DNA of 64,000 nt from Mycolicibacterium sp. CBMA 226 (GTDB lineage: Bacteria > Actinomycetota > Actinomycetes > Mycobacteriales > Mycobacteriaceae). The position numbers were made by a program, and so were the translations under genes. Numbering within the stretch: the first letter of the stretch is position 1; every line of letters begins with the position of its first letter. The DNA lies in contig NZ_VTGY01000020.1 in NCBI RefSeq assembly GCF_009729075.1, positions 310,001 to 374,000 of the forward strand. The letters are read 5' to 3'. Below the pieces are notes generated by a model. The model was not told the origin of the DNA and made no database searches. It saw nothing but the letters and a program-made list of their open reading frames with translations. This document shows positions 16,999 through 25,766 of this stretch, one piece after another.

Positions 16999-17304
16999 AT
17001 GACGATGAGAACAGCGAAAATGATTGCGGGCCTGGCGATCGCCGGCAGCCTCACCGCCGGCGCACTCGCACTGGGCACCGGTGTCGCCGCCGCCGACTGG
17101 GGCCCGCCGCCGCCACCTCCCGGCCCTGGCTGGGGACCGCCCCCTCCGGACCACGACTGGGGTCCACCGGACCGGGACCGCAACTGGGGTCCGCCGCCAC
17201 CTGCGTGGGGTCCGCCGCCCCCGCCTGATGGGAACCCGCCGGGCACCTGGAACGGCGGCTGGGAGCCGGACGGCCAGTTGTGCCTGTTCGATGCCTGCAT
17301 CTAG
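16999..17304 (+). CDS. Small secreted Pro/Trp-rich protein, tandem copy 1
   Basis: A 101-residue preprotein. A signal peptide (TMRTAKMIAGLAIAGSLTAGAL, cleavage near VAAADW) precedes repeats of WGPPPPxxx and WGPPDRDR, then a conserved end: NPPGTWNGGWEPDGQLCLFDACI. GGAGA precedes the ATG; ATG 17005 is also possible. The C-terminal block recurs almost unchanged in the next gene, so the pair is a tandem duplication. Two Cys near the end could pair. Function unknown. Confidence 0.7.
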   Translation: MTMRTAKMIAGLAIAGSLTAGALALGTGVAAADWGPPPPPPGPGWGPPPPDHDWGPPDRDRNWGPPPPAWGPPPPPDGNPPGTWNGGWEPDGQLCLFDACI

Positions 17305-17438
17305 GCCGATACCGAAAGCCACCACCTAAGGCGCACACAGGCCGGGCATAGCTTCGAATCCGACAATGGCTACAGACCGAGAAACATCGAGCGCCGCGAC
17401 GTTGTTGCAGCAATTGATTGAGTCGAGGAATGGAGTAG

Positions 17439-17708
17439 ATGATGAAATCGATAAAACTCATTGTTGGTTTGGCCGTCGCGAGCGGCGTTGCCGCCGGAGC
17501 CGTCGGCCTGGGCGCCGGCACGGCGAGTGCGGACACCGGGATGGCCCCGGTACCGGCCCGCTGGGGTCACGACCACGGCTGGGACGGCGACGGCGGTCCC
17601 GGTTGGGGCCCGCCGCCGCCCCCGGCCTGGGGTTGGAACCCGCCCGGCACCTGGAATGGCGGCTGGGAACCCGACGGCGGATTCTGCATCTTCGCCGCCT
17701 GCATCTAG
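17439..17708 (+). CDS. Small secreted Pro/Trp-rich protein, tandem copy 2
   Basis: An 89-residue preprotein with signal peptide (KLIVGLAVASGVAAGAV, cleavage near TASADT). It has a shorter Pro-rich middle (WGPPPPPAWGW) and the same end as copy 1: NPPGTWNGGWEPDG, then Cys-x-Phe-x-Ala-Cys-Ile. GGAG lies upstream of the double ATG. Its stop (TAG, 17706-17708) abuts the convergent kinase gene, whose last base is 17710. The conserved tail and variable middle suggest the tail is the functional part. Confidence 0.7.
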   Translation: MMKSIKLIVGLAVASGVAAGAVGLGAGTASADTGMAPVPARWGHDHGWDGDGGPGWGPPPPPAWGWNPPGTWNGGWEPDGGFCIFAACI

Positions 17709-17709
17709 G

Positions 17710-19053
17710 TCAGTCCGCTAGCGGCGGTGCGGGCAGCTCCAACAGGAGCCTCGCACCGCCGAGCGGACTTTGCGTCAACGACGCTGTGCCACCGTGCAGT
17801 TCGGCCTGCTGAGCCACCAGCGCCAGGCCGAGACCGGAACCCGAATGTGACGCCGTCGACCCGCGCGCGAAACGATGGAACACCGCGTCACGTTCGTGTT
17901 CCGGTACGCCGGTGCCATTGTCGTCGATAGCGATCTGCACCCCGTCGTGCGAACTGACCGCCGACAGCTGGACCCGGGTCGCGCCGCCGTGTTTGACGGC
18001 GTTCGCGATCGCGTTGTCGACGACCAGACGGAGCCCGACGGGCAGCCCCAGCATCAGGACTGTCGCGGACGGCACGAGTGACACGTTGAGGTCCGGGTAT
18101 ACGCGGACGGCGTCGTGCGCAGCCCGATCGAGCAGTTCGGTGATGTCGACGGGGACCAGATCATCAGCGGTGGTCAGCTCGCCCTGCGCCAGCCGCTCCA
18201 GCGCCGTGAGCGTCGCCTCGATGCGGCTCTGGGTGCGCATGACGTCACTGATCACCTCATTGCGCTGTTCGGCTCCGAGGTCCAGCGTCGACAGCACTTC
18301 CAGGTTGGTGCGCATCGCGGTCAGCGGGGTGCGCAATTCGTGCGACGCCACCGAGGCGAAGTCTCGTGCCGATTCCAGCGCGGCCTTGGTGCGTTCCTGT
18401 TCCTCGCCGATGCGGGCGAGCATGCCCTCGACGGCCTCGGCGATCTCCACGGCCTCCGAGACGCCTCGCACGTGGACCTCTTCGGGCTTCGACTGCGCGT
18501 TGATCTGACGGGCCTGCTGGGCGAGCTTGCGGAACGGGTTGATCATTACGAACCACATCGAGCCGCCGACCAGGAACGTACCGACGATGACGCCGCTGCA
18601 GATGGCCAGAATCCGGATGTGCAGCGTGCGGATCTGACGCTGCGCCTCGGCCAGCGGCGCGCCGAGGGCGATCGACGCCGATCCGGTGGTGACGGTGCGG
18701 ACGCGGTATTCGACACCGTTGATCGTGGTGTTGGCATAACCGGCGTCGAACTGCGGCAGGACGATCTCCGGCGGCATCGAGACCGTCGCCGCTCCGATGC
18801 GGACGGTCCGTACGAGTGAGCCCTCGGACTGGGGCGTGCCGGTGGGGCTCTGCCTGGCGATGCTCAGCAGGGTGTTGACGTCGGGCAGGCTGCTCAGGGA
18901 GTCCAGCCGGCGGTCGAGCTGGCTGTACTGGTCGTTGGTGACGCCGATCCAGACCCAGGTCCCGATGATCAGGACCGTCGCAACCACCGACAACGCGGCG
19001 ACAACGACGATGGCTCGCAACGACAAAGCCGGTATCGGTGATCGCAACTGCAC
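17710..19053 (-). CDS. Orphan PrrB-like sensor histidine kinase
   Basis: A 447-residue membrane kinase. One helix at about 14-36, an extracytoplasmic sensor to about 145, a second helix at about 147-170, then HAMP, HisKA (ASHELRTPLTAMRTNLEVL, phospho-His) and HATPase_c (DNAIANAVKHGG, DDNGTGVPEHE, GSGLGLALV). The cytoplasmic half is very close to mycobacterial PrrB as I recall it, including SRGSTASHSGSGLGLALVAQ-like wording. No response regulator is adjacent, unlike prrA-prrB. The start is GTG 19053; CATGAT lies 6 nt before it. Confidence 0.9.
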   Translation of the reverse strand: MQLRSPIPALSLRAIVVVAALSVVATVLIIGTWVWIGVTNDQYSQLDRRLDSLSSLPDVNTLLSIARQSPTGTPQSEGSLVRTVRIGAATVSMPPEIVLPQFDAGYANTTINGVEYRVRTVTTGSASIALGAPLAEAQRQIRTLHIRILAICSGVIVGTFLVGGSMWFVMINPFRKLAQQARQINAQSKPEEVHVRGVSEAVEIAEAVEGMLARIGEEQERTKAALESARDFASVASHELRTPLTAMRTNLEVLSTLDLGAEQRNEVISDVMRTQSRIEATLTALERLAQGELTTADDLVPVDITELLDRAAHDAVRVYPDLNVSLVPSATVLMLGLPVGLRLVVDNAIANAVKHGGATRVQLSAVSSHDGVQIAIDDNGTGVPEHERDAVFHRFARGSTASHSGSGLGLALVAQQAELHGGTASLTQSPLGGARLLLELPAPPLAD

Positions 19054-19073
19054 CAGGTCATCATGCCCGACAC

Positions 19074-19112
19074 AAAAAAGCGGACGGGGTACGTGCCCCT
19101 GGCACGTACCCC
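19074..19112 (-). terminator. Intrinsic terminator downstream of tpx
   Basis: A perfect 12-bp stem (GGGGTACGTGCC with GGCACGTACCCC, 19086-19112) has a 3-nt loop. On the minus strand it is followed within 6 nt by six consecutive T (19074-19079). It lies 19 nt after the tpx stop and before the kinase start, insulating the two genes. Confidence 0.85.
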
Positions 19113-19131
19113 ATCTGTCGAAAAGCTCGTG

Positions 19132-19626
<495 letters not shown>

Positions 19627-19683
19627 AACCGACAGTCTGTCAAGACTGCGTCACGCCCGCAGCGCGGGGGTGCTGCTGCGGCA

Positions 19684-20364
19684 CTACTGCCACTCGATGA
19701 TGCGGCTCAGGTACGGATCCATGCCGCTGGTACGCACCGGGCCAACCGTGACGGACGGTTCGGTGCCCTCGACCATCTGGCCGTTGCCGACGAACAACGC
19801 GACGCTCTGCGAGCCCGCCGGTCCGTAGAACAGTAGATCGCCCGGCAGGGCCTGGTCCGCGGTGATCTTGCGGCCGACCTTGTACTGCTCACCCGACGAC
19901 CGCGGCAACTTGATGCCGACTCCGGCGAACGCGTACTGCACCAGACCGGAGGCGTCGAAGCCCGGCGTGGTCGGCGCCGGCGTGAGGGCGCTCGCTGCCG
20001 GCGACGGACCGAACAGACCCGACAGGCCCGGGATGAGGGCGTTGGACTGCGGTGCGGCGGCCGGCTGTGCGACACCGATCGGCTGTGGGCCCACCTGCGG
20101 CACCGGCTGCGCCACCGGGGCGGCCGCGGTCGTAACGCTGGCCGGAGGCAGGCTGGGACCGTTGGCGTTGCCGCCACCGTAGACGAACGGCACCCCGCGC
20201 TGCGACAGCGCACGCTGGATGACGAAGTCGATGGCCTGCCGGTGGGTGCCGCCGGTCCAGGTGGTGTCGGCCGAGGCGAGGGGCGCCGACACCAGCGGAC
20301 CCGCCACCGCCATGGGCGTCGCCAGCAGTGCAGCGCTCGCCAGCGTCACAATCATCCGTCGCAT
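19684..20364 (-). CDS. ripD: RipD-like NlpC/P60 protein, catalytically dead
   Basis: A 226-residue secreted protein with signal peptide (MRRMIVTLASAALLATPMA, cleavage near LASADT) and an NlpC/P60 domain interrupted by a Pro/Ala-rich insert. The usual catalytic DCSGLV reads DASGLV (Cys to Ala), and the His expected before the GNGQMV strand is Ser (GSQSVALFVGNGQMV). This matches the non-catalytic mycobacterial RipD, reported to bind peptidoglycan without cleaving it. GAGAGGTGG precedes ATG 20364. A long structured 5' region lies upstream. Confidence 0.85.
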   Translation of the reverse strand: MRRMIVTLASAALLATPMAVAGPLVSAPLASADTTWTGGTHRQAIDFVIQRALSQRGVPFVYGGGNANGPSLPPASVTTAAAPVAQPVPQVGPQPIGVAQPAAAPQSNALIPGLSGLFGPSPAASALTPAPTTPGFDASGLVQYAFAGVGIKLPRSSGEQYKVGRKITADQALPGDLLFYGPAGSQSVALFVGNGQMVEGTEPSVTVGPVRTSGMDPYLSRIIEWQ

Positions 20365-20378
20365 TTTGGCCACCTCTC

Positions 20379-20432
20379 GTCGTGCGCCACCGGCACACGA
20401 CACTGCGTGGTCTACGCAGGGGTCGTGACCCC
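20379..20432 (-). promoter_or_regulatory. Structured 5' leader of ripD: three consecutive hairpins
   Basis: Directly upstream of the ribosome site, three inverted repeats follow one another: 20419-20432 (GGGGTC/GACCCC), 20404-20418 (TGCGT/ACGCA) and 20379-20401 (9-bp arms with one G-U pair). The density of pairing suggests a folded leader that could control RipD translation. It does not match a riboswitch consensus that I can identify. Confidence 0.4.
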
Positions 20433-20619
20433 GGTGGTACCTCTCTTCGCAAATTTCACTACCGTCACTTTTACCCCACGCGCGCGCCTTATCCCACATA
20501 AATGCAGGTCAGCGCGCGATCTTTATCGAAACTGTGATCGAATGGTGATCCCAAGCGATGGATTTCGACACGGCGGGTGACCCGGGCCACTCCCGGTCGA
20601 ACAAGCCCCACGACACCTC

Positions 20620-20625
20620 TAGGCT
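20620..20625 (+). promoter_or_regulatory. Leaderless -10 element of the MOSC gene
   Basis: TAGGCT with 7 nt to ATG 20633 and no Shine-Dalgarno site. Confidence 0.5.
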
Positions 20626-20632
20626 TGCGCCC

Positions 20633-21289
20633 ATGGCGGCGATCCTGACGGTGAATCTGGCAGTCCCCCGACCCAGCCCCGACAAGGATCAGCTGAGCAC
20701 CGGCATCGACAAGCGGCCGACGTCCGAGCCGGTACCGGTGCGCGCCCCCGGGCCCATGCAGGGCGGCCTGGGCAGCGGTCTGGTCGGCGACACCATCGGC
20801 GACCAACAGTTCCACGGCGGCGACGACCAGGCGGTGTACGCCTACGCACGCGAGGACCTCGACGAGTGGCAGGGGCGCCTCGACCGCGTGCTGGCCAACG
20901 GGTCGTTCGGTGAGAACCTCACCACGGAGGGGCTCGAGGTGAATCAGGCCCTCATCGGCGAGCGCTGGCAGATCGGCGACGGCGGCCCCCTGCTTGAGGT
21001 GAGCCGCCCTCGCATACCGTGCCGCACCTTTGCCGAGTGGCTCGAAATCCGCGGTTGGGTAAAGACTTTCACCCAACAGGCGGTGCCGGGTGCCTACCTC
21101 CGCGTGGTGACGCCGGGTGTGCTCCGCGCCGGTGCGTCGATCGAAGTGGTGTCCCGCCCGTCGCACGATGTCACCGTCGCCCTGGTATTTCGGGCGCTCA
21201 CCTTGGAGCCGGAGCTACTGCCGAGCCTCGAGCCCGCGGATGCGTTGCCGGAGATGATCAAAGAGCGGGTCCGGCAGCGGGTGCACTAG
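20633..21289 (+). CDS. MOSC domain protein
   Basis: A 218-residue soluble protein of the MOSC (molybdenum cofactor sulfurase C-terminal) family, YiiM-like. Visible landmarks are the GDQQFHGGDDQAVYAYAREDL segment, FGENLTTEGL, and the conserved Cys in SRPRIPCRTF. Relatives bind the molybdenum cofactor and reduce N-hydroxylated or similar substrates. ATG 20633 is set by the leaderless TAGGCT element. It is convergent with the MFS gene, 3 nt apart. Confidence 0.85.
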   Translation: MAAILTVNLAVPRPSPDKDQLSTGIDKRPTSEPVPVRAPGPMQGGLGSGLVGDTIGDQQFHGGDDQAVYAYAREDLDEWQGRLDRVLANGSFGENLTTEGLEVNQALIGERWQIGDGGPLLEVSRPRIPCRTFAEWLEIRGWVKTFTQQAVPGAYLRVVTPGVLRAGASIEVVSRPSHDVTVALVFRALTLEPELLPSLEPADALPEMIKERVRQRVH

Positions 21290-21292
21290 CGC

Positions 21293-22492
21293 TCAGTCGC
21301 GTAGGACGGCAGCGGCCGCCAGGCCGGCGACGAGCTCCAGCGCGACGATGACGGCGGCCACAGCCGACCAGCCGGCGGCATCGAAGGCAATGCCGCCGAC
21401 CCATCCGATGACACTCGACCCGGCGTAGTACGCCAGGTTGTACAGCGAGCCCGCCTGCGCCTTGCCGACCGTGGCCAGCTGGCCGGTCCAACCCGACGCC
21501 GTGGCATGCGCACCGAAGAACCCCGCGGTGGCGACCAGCAGCCCCGCGAGGACCATGATCACGTTGTGGCTCAGCGTGATCACCACGCCGATGCCCATCA
21601 CCGCGACACTACCCAGGAGCACTGGGCGCCGGCCGTAGCGGCTGGCCGCGGCTCCGGCCCAGGCCGACGCCCAGGTGCCCGCCAGATAGGCCACGAACAC
21701 CAGGCTGACGACGGTCTGCGGCAGGCTGAACGGCGCGGCACTCAGCCGGAAGCCGAGGAAGTTGTACATCGCGACGAACCCGCCCATGAGCAGGAAGCCC
21801 TGCAGATAGAGCACCAATTGCCGGGAGTTGCGCAGGTTGGCGGCCAACCGGTGCGCCAGTGAACCCTCGGTTTCCTCGTCTGCCGGAACGAATCCCTGGG
21901 GTTCGGGGGCGAGCCGCATGAAGCCCACTGCCGCTGCGCTGCAAAGCAATCCGACGACGAACATGGCCCACCGCCAGTCCGTGAGTTCGGCCACGGGTGC
22001 CGCCACCAGCCGGCCGAGCAGGCCGCCGATGGTGGTGCCGGCGACATAGGTGCCCGCAGCCCGTGCGGCGTGCCCGGCTTCGATCTCCTCGGTCAGATAG
22101 GCCACTGCGATGGCCGGCACTCCCCCGAGCGCCAGGCCTTCGGCGAATCGGCCGGCGAGCAGCAGCTGGAAGGTCGGCGCGAACGGCACCAGTAGCGCCA
22201 AACCCGTTGCGATGCAAACGGAGTAGGACATGGCCCGGACCCGGCCGATGCGGTCGGCCAGCGTCGACCAGCCGATGACCCCGAGCGCCAGGCCGATCGT
22301 GGACGCCGACACCATGAGTGCCGACACGGCGGCACCGGTGTTCAGGCTGCGGGCGATCAAGGGCAGGACGGCCTGCGGCGAGTACAGCTGCGCGAACGTC
22401 GCGATGCCCGCGCAGAACAGTGCAGCGAGCAGCCTGCGGTAGTCGGTGGATCCGCGCACATGGCCGGTCCAGACGGGCGCTTCAACAGTCAC
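21293..22492 (-). CDS. MFS transporter
   Basis: A 399-residue twelve-helix transporter. The motif A region is GWSTLADRIGRVRAMSYS between helices 2 and 3, and the second half repeats it weakly (GAAASRYGRRPVLLGS). It resembles the YnfM/inner-membrane efflux group. It follows the LysR gene on the same strand with 65 nt between, and that gap holds an inverted repeat, so LysR control is likely. The substrate is unknown. Confidence 0.85.
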   Translation of the reverse strand: MTVEAPVWTGHVRGSTDYRRLLAALFCAGIATFAQLYSPQAVLPLIARSLNTGAAVSALMVSASTIGLALGVIGWSTLADRIGRVRAMSYSVCIATGLALLVPFAPTFQLLLAGRFAEGLALGGVPAIAVAYLTEEIEAGHAARAAGTYVAGTTIGGLLGRLVAAPVAELTDWRWAMFVVGLLCSAAAVGFMRLAPEPQGFVPADEETEGSLAHRLAANLRNSRQLVLYLQGFLLMGGFVAMYNFLGFRLSAAPFSLPQTVVSLVFVAYLAGTWASAWAGAAASRYGRRPVLLGSVAVMGIGVVITLSHNVIMVLAGLLVATAGFFGAHATASGWTGQLATVGKAQAGSLYNLAYYAGSSVIGWVGGIAFDAAGWSAVAAVIVALELVAGLAAAAVLRD

Positions 22493-22515
22493 GAACGCAG
22501 GCTAGAAAGCCGGCG

Positions 22516-22542
22516 ATTCATGTGTCCAATACATTAATGAAT
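22516..22542. promoter_or_regulatory. Inverted repeat between LysR and MFS genes
   Basis: ATTCAT (22516-22521) and ATGAAT (22537-22542) form an inverted repeat with a 15-nt spacer, and CATTAATG (22532-22539) is a perfect palindrome inside it. It is AT-rich against a GC-rich background and fits a LysR-type operator. Confidence 0.45.
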
Positions 22543-22557
22543 GTCGACTCATGCGTT

Positions 22558-23442
22558 CTATGCATCAGCCGCCGTTGCGCTCACGAACTCGGCGAATCGT
22601 TTTGCGGCAGGAGGCAATTCGCTTCCTCTGGCCCACGCCATGCCGATCTCGCGCTTGACCCGGGTATCGGACAATGGGATGTAGATCACCGACGGATCAC
22701 CCCGGCCGGGCCGCGGCACGGGCACGATCGCCACGCCGAATCCCGCCGCGACCAATCCCTCCATCGTCGGAATCTCCATGGCCTCGAACGCGATCTCGGG
22801 TGTGATGCCACTCTCGGCCCACACCTGATCGGTCAACTGGCGCAACCCGAAATCCGCGCCGAGCGCGATGAAGGTCTCCTCGGCCACCTCGCTCAAGCGC
22901 ACCCGGGCGCGGCCCACCAGACGGTGCTCGGCGGGCACTGCCAGGCACAACCGCTCGACGTAGAGGACGCGCCAGGTGCAAGGCACCTGCGCCGGCCGCG
23001 GCGAGGTGATCGCGACATCGGCCTGCCCGGTGCGCAGCCGCTCCGCGATGTCGTGCGCCGCACCCTGGAACAACTCGAAGCGCACTGCCGGAGCCAGCGC
23101 CCGGAATTGCCGAAGGACCTCCGGCACAAACCAATTCGCGGTGGAATGCAGAAAGGCCAGCCGCACCAGGCCGCTGTCCGGGTCGAGCAGTGCGTCGATG
23201 CGGCTGTGCGCCGCATCCATTTCGGCGATGCTGCGGCGCGCATGTTCGAGCATGATCCGCCCGTAACCGTTCAGCCGGAGCCGTCGGCCGGTGCGGTCGA
23301 AAAGCGGTGTGCCGACCTGGTTTTCCAGCCGGGCCAGCGCCCGCGACAGGGTCGGTTGCGCGACACCCAATTCGGCGGCGGCGTCGGTGACGTGTTCGGT
23401 CTCAGCCAGGACGACGAACCAGCGGAGTTCGTCGAGGAGCAC
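22558..23442 (-). CDS. LysR-family transcriptional regulator
   Basis: A 294-residue regulator. The N-terminal winged helix reads LRWFVVLAETEHVTDAAAELGVAQPTLSRALARLE and continues into LFDRTGRRLRLN. Residues about 90-290 form the periplasmic-binding-like effector domain (TANWFVPEVLRQF, ADVAITSPRP). It starts with GTG 23442, with TACTGT 6 nt upstream (leaderless). The promoter lies inside the katG terminator hairpin. Its likely target is the downstream MFS gene. Confidence 0.9.
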   Translation of the reverse strand: MLLDELRWFVVLAETEHVTDAAAELGVAQPTLSRALARLENQVGTPLFDRTGRRLRLNGYGRIMLEHARRSIAEMDAAHSRIDALLDPDSGLVRLAFLHSTANWFVPEVLRQFRALAPAVRFELFQGAAHDIAERLRTGQADVAITSPRPAQVPCTWRVLYVERLCLAVPAEHRLVGRARVRLSEVAEETFIALGADFGLRQLTDQVWAESGITPEIAFEAMEIPTMEGLVAAGFGVAIVPVPRPGRGDPSVIYIPLSDTRVKREIGMAWARGSELPPAAKRFAEFVSATAADA

Positions 23443-23448
23443 GAGAGC

Positions 23449-23454
23449 ACAGTA
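23449..23454 (-). promoter_or_regulatory. Leaderless -10 element of the LysR gene
   Basis: TACTGT on the minus strand, 6 nt before GTG 23442. It overlaps the left arm of the katG terminator. Confidence 0.5.
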
Positions 23455-23483
23455 CCCCGTGAGCCCGAAGGCCCACGGGGTAC
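23452..23483 (-). terminator. katG terminator hairpin with TTCG tetraloop
   Basis: GTACCCCGTG pairs with CACGGGGTAC, and the inner GGCC/GGCT extends the stem to about 14 bp around a TTCG loop on the minus strand. It lies 42 nt beyond the katG stop. There is no T-tract, as in I-type mycobacterial terminators. Confidence 0.7.
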
Positions 23484-23525
23484 CGAGTCAGCGTGCCACC
23501 GGCTGAGCCGGCAATCAGACCTCTG

Positions 23526-25718
23526 CTAGATGTCGAACCGGTCGTTGTTCATCACCTTGGTCCACGCCGCGACGAAGTCCTTGACGAACTTCTCCTTGTT
23601 GTCGTCCTCGGCATACACCTCGGCCAGCGCCCGGAGCTGCGAGTTCGAGCCGAACAGCAGGTCGACACGGCTGGCGGTCCACTTCGGCGCGCCGCTGCTG
23701 CGGTCGGTGCCGACGTAGGTGCCGTCATCGGCGGGCGACGGGGCCCACTTGGTGGACATGTCCGTCAGGTTGACGAAGAAGTCGTTGGTCAGGTGACCCA
23801 CGTTCTGCGTCAGCACACCGACATCCGAACCACCGTGGTTGGCACCGAGCACCCGCAGACCACCGATCAGGACGGTCAGCTCCGGCGCCGACAGCCCCAG
23901 CAGGTTGGCGCGATCGATCAGCCGGTACTCGGACGGCAGGGTGTCGCCCTTGCCGACGAAGTTCCGGAATCCGTCGCCCTTGGGCTCCAGGTAGGCAAAC
24001 GACTCGACGTCGGTCTGATCCTGGCTGGCATCGCCACGACCCGAGGTGAACGGCACCGCGACATCGAAACCGGCGTCCTTGATGGCCTTCTCGAGGCCGA
24101 CGACACCGCCGAGAACCACCAGGTCGGCGAACGACACCCCGGTCGACGAGGCCTGCTGGATCTCCTCGAGCTTGCGGATCACCTGAGCCAGTTCGTCGGG
24201 CTCGTTGACCTCCCAGCCGAGCTGCGGCTGCAGCCGGATGCGCCCGCCGTTGGCGCCGCCGCGCATGTCGCTGGACCGGTACGACGCCGCCGCCTTCCAC
24301 GCGGTGTTGACCAGCTGCTGCACCGACAGTCCCGACTCGGCGATGGCGCTCTTGAGGCTGGCGACGTCGGCCTCGGACAGTGACGTACCGGCCGGCACGA
24401 TGTCCTGCCACAGCCAGGTCTGCTTCGGCACCAGCGGGCCGAGGTAGCGCACCACCGGACCCATGTCGCGGTGCAGCAGCTTGAACCACGCCTTGGCGTA
24501 TTCCTCGGCCAGCTCCTCGGGGTGATCCAGCCAGCGGCGGGTGATCTCGCCGTAGATCGGGTCGAACCGCATCGACAGGTCGGTGGTGAGCATCGACGGA
24601 TGGGTCTTGCCGGTGCCCTGCGCCATCGGCACCGAGTTGGCCCAGCCGCCGTCCTTGGGCTTCCACTGATTGGCACCCTGTGGGCTCTTGGTCAGCTCCC
24701 ACTCGTTGCCGTAGAGGATCTCGAGGAACGAGTTGTCCCACTTGGTCGGGGTGTGGGTCCAGGTGACCTCGAGGCCACTGCTCACCGCTTCGTTGCCGAC
24801 GCCGGGGTTGGCCCAACCGAAGCCCATCTGCTCGAGGGGCGCTGCCTCGGGCTCGACGCCGTTCTCGATGTCGGTGGCGCCGTGAGTCTTACCGAAGGTG
24901 TGGCCACCGACGATCAGGGCGGCGGTCTCGACGTCGTTCATCGCCATGCGGCCGAACGTCTCGCGGATGTCGATGGCAGCCGCGAGGTAGTCCGGATTGC
25001 CTTCGGGGCCTTCGGGGTTGACGTAGATCAGACCCATGTGGCTGGCGGCCAGCGGGTTCTCCAGCTTGGTGCGGTCGGTACCCGCGTAGCGGTCCTGCGA
25101 GCCCAGCCACTCGTGCTCCGAGCCCCAGTAGATGTCCTCCTCGGGCTCCCAGTAATCCGGGCGGCCGAACGCGAAGCCGGCGGTCTTGAAGCCCATGTGC
25201 TCCATGGCGCGGTTGCCGGCGTACACGATGAGGTCCGACCAGGAGATCTTCTTGCCGTACTTCTTCTTGAGCGGCCACAGCAGGCGACGGGCCTTGTCCA
25301 GGCTGACGTTGTCGGGCCAGCTGTTCAGCGGGGCGAAGCGCTGCATGCCGCGACCGCCGCCACCGCGGCCGTCCTCGACGCGGTAGGTGCCGGCGGCGTG
25401 CCACGACATCCGGACGAACAGCGGGCCGTAGTGACCGAAGTCGGCGGGCCACCAGTCCTGCGAATCGGTCAGCAGGGCGTCGAAATCACGCTCGAAGGCC
25501 TCGAAGTCGAGGGTCTTGACGGCCTCGCGGTAGTCGTAGCCCTCGTCGGTCGGGTCGATCGCCGGCGGGTTCTTCTGCAAAATCTTGAGATTGACGGCGT
25601 TGGGCCACCAGTCCCGGTTGCTACCACCCTCGACAGGCGGCTTGATGCGCATCGGGCAACCGCTTTCGGCGGGCTCGGTCTGTGCTTCTCCGATCGGAGG
25701 ATGAGTTTCCTCAGGCAC
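23526..25718 (-). CDS. katG: Catalase-peroxidase
   Basis: A 730-residue bifunctional haem enzyme that destroys hydrogen peroxide and, in mycobacteria, activates isoniazid. Distal residues Arg103, Trp106 and His107 lie in FVRMSWHAAGTYR. Tyr232 (GLIYVNPEGP) and Met258 (GRMAMND) complete the Trp-Tyr-Met adduct, with the same spacing as M. tuberculosis 107/229/255. The proximal haem ligand is His273 in VGGHTFGKTHG. The residue matching Ser315 is Ser (VSSGLEV). It is second in the furA-katG operon, 48 nt downstream of furA. Confidence 0.97.
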   Translation of the reverse strand: MPEETHPPIGEAQTEPAESGCPMRIKPPVEGGSNRDWWPNAVNLKILQKNPPAIDPTDEGYDYREAVKTLDFEAFERDFDALLTDSQDWWPADFGHYGPLFVRMSWHAAGTYRVEDGRGGGGRGMQRFAPLNSWPDNVSLDKARRLLWPLKKKYGKKISWSDLIVYAGNRAMEHMGFKTAGFAFGRPDYWEPEEDIYWGSEHEWLGSQDRYAGTDRTKLENPLAASHMGLIYVNPEGPEGNPDYLAAAIDIRETFGRMAMNDVETAALIVGGHTFGKTHGATDIENGVEPEAAPLEQMGFGWANPGVGNEAVSSGLEVTWTHTPTKWDNSFLEILYGNEWELTKSPQGANQWKPKDGGWANSVPMAQGTGKTHPSMLTTDLSMRFDPIYGEITRRWLDHPEELAEEYAKAWFKLLHRDMGPVVRYLGPLVPKQTWLWQDIVPAGTSLSEADVASLKSAIAESGLSVQQLVNTAWKAAASYRSSDMRGGANGGRIRLQPQLGWEVNEPDELAQVIRKLEEIQQASSTGVSFADLVVLGGVVGLEKAIKDAGFDVAVPFTSGRGDASQDQTDVESFAYLEPKGDGFRNFVGKGDTLPSEYRLIDRANLLGLSAPELTVLIGGLRVLGANHGGSDVGVLTQNVGHLTNDFFVNLTDMSTKWAPSPADDGTYVGTDRSSGAPKWTASRVDLLFGSNSQLRALAEVYAEDDNKEKFVKDFVAAWTKVMNNDRFDI

Positions 25719-25766
25719 TGCACTTCCTTTCGAGGTGAAATTGAGCTGCGATCACGGATGTGATCG

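Noticed and set aside
20365..20460. c-di-AMP (ydaO) riboswitch before ripD
   Set aside because: Such switches precede cell-wall hydrolases in actinobacteria, but I could not find their conserved core sequences, so only a structured leader is claimed.
24471..25763. 430-codon plus-strand frame opposite katG
   Set aside because: It is antisense to an unmistakable catalase-peroxidase and its translation is Val/Gly/Arg-rich without family motifs.
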